A stretch of DNA of 9,917 bases, from positions 1-9,917 of the forward strand of contig JACCSF010000109.1 in NCBI GenBank assembly GCA_013813135.1, in the 5' to 3' direction. Each line of letters opens with the position of its first letter. Within the stretch, counting starts at the first letter, position 1. This DNA is from Thermoleophilaceae bacterium. Its GTDB lineage: Bacteria; Actinomycetota; Thermoleophilia; Solirubrobacterales; Thermoleophilaceae. The position numbers were made by a program, and so were the translations under genes. Shown here in pieces: positions 5,440 to 9,917 of the stretch. The notes beneath the pieces were generated by a model that worked only from the letters and a program-made list of their open reading frames with translations, was not told the DNA's origin and searched no databases.

Positions 5440-7352
5440 TGACCGAGTCGCGGGACAACCCGCCCCCAGAGCCGGAAGCCGTGCGCGAGAGCGTCGCGCT
5501 CGTCCGCGCCGGCCCGGTGGAGGTGGTCTCCTTCGGCGGCGCGCTGCCGCTTGCGGTGCGGCATGGGCAGGCGCTGACCAGGCCCCACTGGTGGTCCGCC
5601 GACACAGTGCCCGAGGCGTTCGCCGTCCCGCGAGCAGTCTGGGTGGCGCCGGTGTTCCTGGCGCTGTTCGTCGGGCTGTCCGCGGCGCTGGTGCCGCTGC
5701 TCGACGACCTGCAGGAGTGGTACGTCGAGCCGCTCGCGGTGATCTCGGGCAAGGAGCCCGCGGAATTGCTCGCTCAGGGAGGGTCGCTGGCGTTCCGCCC
5801 GTTCCTGGCCCTGCTGATCGTCCTGCTCAGCGCCTTCGCCGTCGGATCGTGGTCCGGCCGGGTCAGGCTCGCGCTCTTCGGATTGGCGTTCTACTTCGCC
5901 TCGATCCTGCTGGTCGACGCGGTGCTGGTGTGGTTCAGCGAGTCGTGGACGCCTTGGCCGTTCGCCCCGGTGGGCGGCATCGTCGCCGGCATTGCCGGGC
6001 TGCTCGTGATCGTCACCACCGTATTCATGCGGTACCTCCTGCCGGACGGCATCCGAGTGGTGGCGCGGCGGCGGCGGTCGCGCACCTACCTGCTCGTGTT
6101 CCTGGGCGCCGTCGCGGCCGCGGTGGTGCTCGCCGTCGCGTTCGGGCTCGTCCGAGACGCGTACTTCGACGGGCTGCACGTCCGGTTCATAGGCGGCCTG
6201 GACTCGACGGTGGTGATCTTCCTGCTCAGCCTGACCATTCTGCTGTACGTGGCCAGCGCGACGTTCGAGCACACGAAGCCCGCGACGGGGCCGCGGCTGT
6301 CGGTGGCGTTCCTGATCCCCGCTTACAACGAGGGCAGCCACTTGGGCGAGTGCATCCGCGCGATCGACGCGGCCACCGCACGCCACGTCGAAGGCTGCAA
6401 GCTCTACGTGGTCGACAACGGCTCCACGGACAACACGGCTGCGGTCGCGCGGGAGGCGCTTGCAGCCTGCGAAGCGGTCGAGGGCGAGGTGCTGACCTGC
6501 GCTGCTCCTGGCAAGGCGCGGGCGCTCAATGCGGGCCTGTCGCGCATCACCGAGGACGTCGTAATCCGGATCGACGCGGACACGATCGTCTCACCCGAGC
6601 TGCTGGAGACCGTGATGCCCTGGTTCTGGGACGAGTCGGTCGGCGGAGTGAGCGGGCTGCCGATGCCCAACGCGGACACCCCCCGCTGGCTGTCCCCGCT
6701 GCGCATCGCCGAGGTGTACTACGGCGTCGCCTTCCTGCGGGTGGCGCAGGGCGCGGCCGACGCCGTGATGGTGATGCCGGGCATGATCGCGGCATACCGG
6801 CGCGGCCTGGTTCAGGAGCTTGGCGGCTTTGCGGAGGGCATCAACGGCGAGGATGCCGACATCACCATGCGCATCGGACGGCTGGGATACCGCATCGTCA
6901 CGGACCTCGACGTCCGCGTGCTCACCGAGGTGCCGGCGAGCGTGGCCCACCTGCGCGAACAGCGTCAGCGCTGGGCGCGCGGCCTGTTCCACATGGCTGG
7001 ACGGAATATGTCGACGATCTGGATGCGGCAGGGCCTGCGCGGCCTCTGGGTGCTGCCGTGGTCCATCTTCAACGCCTCGCGCCGGACGCTGATGATCCCG
7101 ATCCTGGCGTGCGCGGGGGTTGTCGAACTGCTCGACCCGAGCGTGTTCGCGCTGCGGGAGATCTCCGTCGTCGCCGGCTTCCTAGTCGGCCTTCAGCTTG
7201 TCGTCATCGCGTTGCTGCTGCTGGCGTACCGCCAGTTTGCGGCGCTTCCGTTCGTTCCGGCGTTCCTTCTGTTCCGCATGTTCCGCGCGTACACGGCGTT
7301 CGAGACGCTGCTCACGCTGCGCCTCAAGCCGGCGAATCCGGGCGGCGGCTAG
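5439..7352 (+). CDS. membrane processive family-2 glycosyltransferase
   Basis: This encodes 637 aa from ATG 5439, overlapping the upstream TGA by one base; an earlier in-frame TTG at 5421 is inside the upstream gene. Layout: a ~65-residue cytoplasmic N-terminus, about six membrane segments (roughly 66-88, 120-137, 142-166, 177-200, 216-238, 256-276), a GT-A catalytic domain (287-520), and about three C-terminal membrane segments (537-560, 573-597, 601-616). Catalytic signatures: IPAYNEG (293-299), VVDNGSTDNT (324-333), GKARALNAGL (358-367), DAD (379-381), NGEDAD (469-474) with the likely base Asp472, and QRQRW (508-512). This D, DxD, ED, QxxRW set is that of processive beta-glycan synthases such as cellulose, hyaluronan and poly-GlcNAc synthases. 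It would polymerise and extrude a sugar chain at the cytoplasmic membrane; the sugar cannot be read from sequence. It is co-transcribed with the Rieske/MBL gene. The 3' 171 bases are also covered by the opposite-strand hydrolase frame. Confidence 0.88.
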   Translation: MTESRDNPPPEPEAVRESVALVRAGPVEVVSFGGALPLAVRHGQALTRPHWWSADTVPEAFAVPRAVWVAPVFLALFVGLSAALVPLLDDLQEWYVEPLAVISGKEPAELLAQGGSLAFRPFLALLIVLLSAFAVGSWSGRVRLALFGLAFYFASILLVDAVLVWFSESWTPWPFAPVGGIVAGIAGLLVIVTTVFMRYLLPDGIRVVARRRRSRTYLLVFLGAVAAAVVLAVAFGLVRDAYFDGLHVRFIGGLDSTVVIFLLSLTILLYVASATFEHTKPATGPRLSVAFLIPAYNEGSHLGECIRAIDAATARHVEGCKLYVVDNGSTDNTAAVAREALAACEAVEGEVLTCAAPGKARALNAGLSRITEDVVIRIDADTIVSPELLETVMPWFWDESVGGVSGLPMPNADTPRWLSPLRIAEVYYGVAFLRVAQGAADAVMVMPGMIAAYRRGLVQELGGFAEGINGEDADITMRIGRLGYRIVTDLDVRVLTEVPASVAHLREQRQRWARGLFHMAGRNMSTIWMRQGLRGLWVLPWSIFNASRRTLMIPILACAGVVELLDPSVFALREISVVAGFLVGLQLVVIALLLLAYRQFAALPFVPAFLLFRMFRAYTAFETLLTLRLKPANPGGG

Positions 7353-8306
7353 CTCGGCCGGCTCCCGCCGGTTCCAAGCGCAGCCACGTGCCCGGTGCGG
7401 GGCGCCCTTGGGGCGTGCCGCGATCTCGCGCCAAGCCGAGGTGCTCGTGGTCAGGAAGTCATAGAGGCTGATGCCGACCGCACCGCACTCCCGGGTCGCC
7501 GCGAGGAAGCCGCGCATGCCGGCGCCGGTTGCCTGCCGGGCGGTCCCTCCGATGGCGTGCACCGGGATATCCCTGTCCCCTGTCAGCTCCCTGATTCCGG
7601 AGACGCTGTCGCGGGCGTAGGCACGGGCGTCATTGAGCGTGGTCGCGTGGAAGGTCCAGTACGCCATCGGGAGGAACACGTCGAACGCCTTTGCGAGCGA
7701 CCTGTAGGGGAAGCCGGGCCAGGAATCCGGATAGAGGTCGAGCAGGCGAGGCGAGGGGACGATCGCGCCCAGCGCGTAGTCGTCTCCCACCGCGTCGCGG
7801 AGGCGCTCGGCCAAGCGCAGCAGGCGGGCGTTACGCGTCGAGACCGGGGCAACGCTGCGGACCTCGATGTCGAGGGCAAACGAATCCGGGCGCTCTCCGC
7901 CCGAGGTCTCGAACCGGATCGCGGCCAGAGCGCGACGGTAGTCGCGCTCTGGCCTCACCAGCGAAGGCTGGTACCAGGCGACGACCTCCATACCGTGACG
8001 GTGGGCCGCCTCGATGGTCTGCGAAACCGCTCGCGGCATGACCACGTCCGCCGCCTGGCTGTGGTGAGACGTCGCCAGAAACAGCGTCCGGACTCCCTTC
8101 TGCCTCATGGCGGCGATCGTCTTGTCCGCCCGCTGCCTGTTGTCCGGGTCCTGCCAGGTCTTCCAGTCCCAGTTGTCGAGCCAGGTGGCGAGGCCGCGGT
8201 AGGGGCCCAGGTCCGGGCTGGCCGTCTCACCCGCCGAGAGCAGCGCCCCCGAGGCCACGGCCGCAACAACGGCTGTAAGGATGATCGCAGCTATCGAGCG
8301 TTTCAT
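7182..8306 (-). CDS. secreted TIM-barrel putative glycoside hydrolase
   Basis: This encodes 374 aa from ATG 8306. The frame is open to 8366, but MKRSIAAIILTAVVAAVASG (residues 1-20) is a good signal peptide beginning, with cleavage likely around 25-30. Residues 35-298 look like one TIM-barrel domain: RGLATWLDNWDW (37-48), VRTLFLATS (72-80), GMEVVAWYQP (105-114), FALDIE (143-148) with acidic Asp146/Glu148, FLPMAYW (211-217), VHAIGG (249-254) and GISLYDF (278-284). Such beta-strand ends with acidic residues and an MAYW strand are seen in putative glycoside hydrolases of the DUF4015 type, so an extracytoplasmic sugar-cleaving role is plausible but unproven. Residues about 299-374 are very Arg/Gln/Glu-rich and lack fold features. 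From residue 319 onward they are the antisense of the glycosyltransferase C-terminus, so they may be a run-on tail caused by loss of the original stop. It is divergent from the sqd1-like gene. Confidence 0.7.
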   Translation of the reverse strand: MKRSIAAIILTAVVAAVASGALLSAGETASPDLGPYRGLATWLDNWDWKTWQDPDNRQRADKTIAAMRQKGVRTLFLATSHHSQAADVVMPRAVSQTIEAAHRHGMEVVAWYQPSLVRPERDYRRALAAIRFETSGGERPDSFALDIEVRSVAPVSTRNARLLRLAERLRDAVGDDYALGAIVPSPRLLDLYPDSWPGFPYRSLAKAFDVFLPMAYWTFHATTLNDARAYARDSVSGIRELTGDRDIPVHAIGGTARQATGAGMRGFLAATRECGAVGISLYDFLTTSTSAWREIAARPKGAPHRARGCAWNRREPAELAAARIRRLEAQREQRLERRVRAEHAEQKERRNERKRRKLAVRQQQQRDDDKLKAD

Positions 8307-8320
8307 GGAACGCAGCAGCA

Positions 8321-8416
8321 GGTTAACCCGCAGGGGTGGTAACGGGTTACCCCGCCGGAGTAGCAAGGGGTTAACTCACCAATGGTGTGACTGGTTACCT
8401 CGTTGCGGTTGGTGCT
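8321..8416. repeat. four tandem 24-bp degenerate repeats upstream of the sqd1-like gene
   Basis: Units begin at 8321 (GGTTAACCCG), 8345 (GGTTACCCCG), 8369 (GGTTAACTCA) and 8393 (GGTTACCTCG), each exactly 24 bp after the last. Units 1 and 2 match at 18 of 24 positions by my count; later units are conserved mostly in the first nine bases, consensus GGTTA-A/C-C-C/T-C. The sixth base alternates A, C, A, C. Unit 1 carries the palindrome GGTTAACC (8321-8328), and GGTAAC (8338-8343) with GTTACC (8346-8351) forms an inverted repeat. The array ends where the -35 TTGACA begins (8416) and occupies most of the 144-base gap between two divergent genes, so it looks like a multi-site regulator-binding region. 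Confidence 0.75.
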
Positions 8417-8445
8417 TGACATAACAATGCTCGCCGGGCTAGCTT
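8416..8445 (+). promoter_or_regulatory. promoter of the sqd1-like gene, leaderless
   Basis: A perfect TTGACA (8416-8421), an 18-bp spacer and TAGCTT (8440-8445) are followed by only five bases before the ATG at 8451. With transcription normally starting about seven bases after the -10, the first base of the message would be at or next to the A of the start codon. There is no Shine-Dalgarno sequence. It shares the TTGACA-18-TAGC pattern with the promoter at 3841-3870. Confidence 0.7.
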
Positions 8446-8450
8446 GCATT

Positions 8451-9725
8451 ATGCGGGTATTCATCGCGGGGGTCGATGGCTATTTAGGATGGTCACTCGC
8501 CCAGCACCTACTGGCAAGGGGACACGTCGTTGCGGGGGCGGATGCCTTCCTGCGCAGGCGCTGGGTCCATGAGATGGGGTCGTGGAGCGCGACCCCTGTG
8601 CACCCGATGCCCGAGCGGCTGGAGGCGCTCGAGGAGCATTTCGGGAGAACGGTTCAATTCTGGGAAGGTGACCTGACTCACTACGAGCTCGTCGCGCGGA
8701 TCTTCGACGAGTTCCGGCCGGAGGCGATCGTCCACCTGGGCGAGTGTCCCTCGGCCCCGTACTCGATGATCGACGCGGAGCACTGCGCCTTCGTCCAGAG
8801 GAACAACCTGGTCAGCACGACCAACTTCGTTTTTGCGATGGAGGAGTTCGTCCCCGACGCTCACTTGGTGAAGCTCGGGACGATGGGGGAGTACGGCACG
8901 CCCAACGTGGCGATCCCCGAGGGGTTCTTCGAGATCGAGTACCGGGGCCGGACCGACCGAATGCCGTTCCCGCGTCAGGCGGGCTCGTGGTATCACTGGA
9001 GCAAGGTCCACGGGTCGAACAACGTCATGTTCGCCTGCAGGCTCTGGGGCCTGCGTGCGACGGATATCATGCAGGGGGTCGTGTTCGGCACGCGCATCGA
9101 CGACATGGCGGAGGACGACCGGCTGCTGACCCGCCTGGATTTCGACCAGGCGTTCGGCACGGCGATCAATCGCTTCTGCTGCCAGGCGCTGATCGGCCAT
9201 CCGTTGACGCCCTTCGGCCTCGGCCATCAGAAGCGCGGCTTCCTGCCGCTGCGGGACTCGATGCAGTGCCTCACGCTGATCCTCGAGAACCCGCCCGACC
9301 CGGGCGATTACCGGGTGTTCAACCAGTTCCAGGAGGTCTTCGACATCACGGAGCTGGCGATGAAGGTGCAGGCGGCAGCCGGCGAGATGGGACTCGACGT
9401 CGAGGTGCGCAACATCGAGAACCCGCGCTTGGAGCTCGAGGACCACTTCTACGCTCCCGACCATCAGCAGCTGTTCGACCTCGGCTACAGCCCGTCCGAC
9501 GTGGAGGAGGAGCTGGGGATGATGCTGATGCACCTGCAGCGGTACACGGATCGCATCCAGGCCAAGCGAGAAGTCTTGATCCCCGACGTCCGCTGGGACG
9601 GCAGAAGGGAAAAGACGCGCTTCCTCGACTCGCTGGTCACGTCACAGCCGGCACCGTCTTCGCGGTTCGCCCGCGCCACGCCCGAAACCGAGGATGTCGA
9701 CAGCGAGGAGCCCGCGCTGGGCTAG
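8451..9725 (+). CDS. sqd1: UDP-sulfoquinovose synthase (SQD1/SqdB/Agl3-like)
   Basis: This encodes 424 aa from ATG 8451. An in-frame start at 8403 would add 16 residues but would lie within the repeat/promoter region, and MRVFIAGVDGYLG is the proper Rossmann start. This short-chain dehydrogenase/epimerase-family enzyme converts UDP-glucose plus sulfite to UDP-sulfoquinovose, the head-group donor of sulfolipid and of some archaeal protein glycans. Motifs: GVDGYLG (7-13), GECPSAPYSMID (97-108), VKLGTMGEYGTPN (140-152) with Thr144, GRTDRMPFPRQAGSWYHWSK (166-185) with Tyr181 and Lys185, QGVVFGTR (208-215), RLDFDQAFGTAINRFC (228-243) and NPRLELEDHFY (324-334). These match plant SQD1 (catalytic Thr145, Tyr182, Lys186) almost residue for residue. 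Oddities: SQD1 reads GEQRSAPYSM where this reads GECPSAPYSM, and residues 395-424 form an extra acidic, probably disordered tail. No sulfoquinovosyltransferase (SqdX/SQD2, GT4) is seen nearby. A related UDP-sugar synthase with a different nucleophile is the main alternative. Confidence 0.88.
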   Translation: MRVFIAGVDGYLGWSLAQHLLARGHVVAGADAFLRRRWVHEMGSWSATPVHPMPERLEALEEHFGRTVQFWEGDLTHYELVARIFDEFRPEAIVHLGECPSAPYSMIDAEHCAFVQRNNLVSTTNFVFAMEEFVPDAHLVKLGTMGEYGTPNVAIPEGFFEIEYRGRTDRMPFPRQAGSWYHWSKVHGSNNVMFACRLWGLRATDIMQGVVFGTRIDDMAEDDRLLTRLDFDQAFGTAINRFCCQALIGHPLTPFGLGHQKRGFLPLRDSMQCLTLILENPPDPGDYRVFNQFQEVFDITELAMKVQAAAGEMGLDVEVRNIENPRLELEDHFYAPDHQQLFDLGYSPSDVEEELGMMLMHLQRYTDRIQAKREVLIPDVRWDGRREKTRFLDSLVTSQPAPSSRFARATPETEDVDSEEPALG

Positions 9726-9917
9726 TCGTCGCCCGGCGGAGGGCCGAGGAAGGTGGCCCATACCGACCGGCCGTCGGTCGCTATCCGGTTCGGTCGCCTG
9801 GGCACCTGGATCGTTGCCACCACTCGTCCCCTCACGGGGTCGATGCGGGAGACCGTTCCCGACCCGCTGTTGGCGACCCAGACGGACCCCCGGCCGACGC
9901 ACACGTCGGTCGGGGCG
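9722..9917 (-). CDS. YVTN/NHL-type beta-propeller protein, C-terminal end (partial, runs off right edge)
   Basis: The minus-strand frame is open from the right edge to a TAG at 9722-9724, giving about 64 visible residues. The text reads APTDVCVGRGSVWVANSGSG, then TVSRIDPVRGRVVATIQV, then PNRIATDGRSVWATF. This is one and a half copies of the ~40-residue beta-propeller blade unit (P-x-x-I-A-x-G-x-G-S-V-W-V-A-N, then S-R-I-D-P-x-x-G-x-V-V-A) common in actinobacterial YncE-like, Vgb-like or kinase-fused propeller proteins. Upstream domains, any signal peptide and the function are outside the window. Its stop and that of the sqd1-like gene share the same CTAG (9722-9725). Confidence 0.7.
   Translation of the reverse strand, partial: APTDVCVGRGSVWVANSGSGTVSRIDPVRGRVVATIQVPRRPNRIATDGRSVWATFLGPPPGDD

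Noticed and set aside
5312..7471. A 719-codon frame opposite in phase to the glycosyltransferase
   Set aside because: It is a +1-phase shadow: low-complexity Arg/Gly/Ala/Pro text, while the frame from 5439 carries all GT2 motifs.
8321..8416. CRISPR array or replication-origin iterons
   Set aside because: The repeats are contiguous without spacers, only four and degenerate, with no cas, rep or dnaA gene nearby and a promoter immediately downstream.
8403..8450. Longer N-terminus for the sqd1-like protein from base 8403
   Set aside because: It would translate through the TTGACA/TAGCTT promoter, and the Rossmann-fold start MRVFIAGVDGYLG begins at 8451.
8451..9725. Plain UDP-glucose 4-epimerase or dTDP-glucose 4,6-dehydratase
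   Set aside because: The VKLGTMGEYGTPN, GRTD...YHWSK and FDQAFGTAINRFC blocks are specific to the SQD1 group and not found in GalE or RmlB.

Overview
The window is very GC-rich (third codon positions almost all G or C) and packed with short-overlap genes. It carries a Gram-positive-type pgeF-yggS-sepF division-cluster remnant, promoters with TTGACA boxes and apparently leaderless messages. This points to a high-GC actinobacterium; the protein style (CCA-adding enzyme tail, YVTN-type propeller, SepF variant) reminds me of Thermoleophilia/Solirubrobacterales, but that placement is recall, not a computed result.

Left part (1-3213), housekeeping and cell division. The C-terminal end of a CCA-adding tRNA nucleotidyltransferase enters from the left edge. 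It is followed, with ATGA and GTGA overlaps, by pgeF (copper/zinc-type multifunctional laccase-domain enzyme) and yggS (PLP homeostasis). A convergent alpha/beta hydrolase on the minus strand then interrupts the classical yggS-sepF order, and sepF (FtsZ anchor) follows on the plus strand. A perfect 8-bp-stem hairpin separates sepF from the convergent cysH.

Right part (3211-9725), which looks like a sulfur- and sugar-modification locus. cysH encodes an assimilatory APS reductase (product: sulfite). Divergent from it, through overlapping promoters only 57 bp apart, lies a two-gene operon. Its first gene encodes a 519-aa protein that I read as a CMP-N-acetylneuraminate hydroxylase (CMAH) homologue whose Rieske domain sits at the C-terminus instead of the N-terminus. 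Its second gene encodes a membrane family-2 processive glycosyltransferase. A secreted TIM-barrel putative glycoside hydrolase converges on the glycosyltransferase, overlapping it antisense by 171 bp. Divergent from the hydrolase is a clear UDP-sulfoquinovose synthase homologue (sqd1/sqdB), which in the known family condenses UDP-glucose with sulfite. The right edge holds the C-terminal end of a minus-strand beta-propeller protein.

How they may work together (inference): APS reductase supplies sulfite, the SQD1-like enzyme uses it to make UDP-sulfoquinovose, the Rieske/metallo-beta-lactamase-fold protein modifies a nucleotide sugar or glycan, and the glycosyltransferase builds or exports the glycan that the secreted hydrolase may trim. 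Two unusual regulatory signals support a coordinated locus: four tandem 24-bp units (GGTTAAC/GGTTACC heads) that abut the sqd1 promoter, and matching TTGACA-18 bp-TAGC promoters placed so that both messages should start at or within a few bases of the start codon.

No RNA genes, insertion sequences, CRISPR arrays or attachment sites were seen. No gene-free stretch exceeds 300 bases; the largest gap is 8307-8450.
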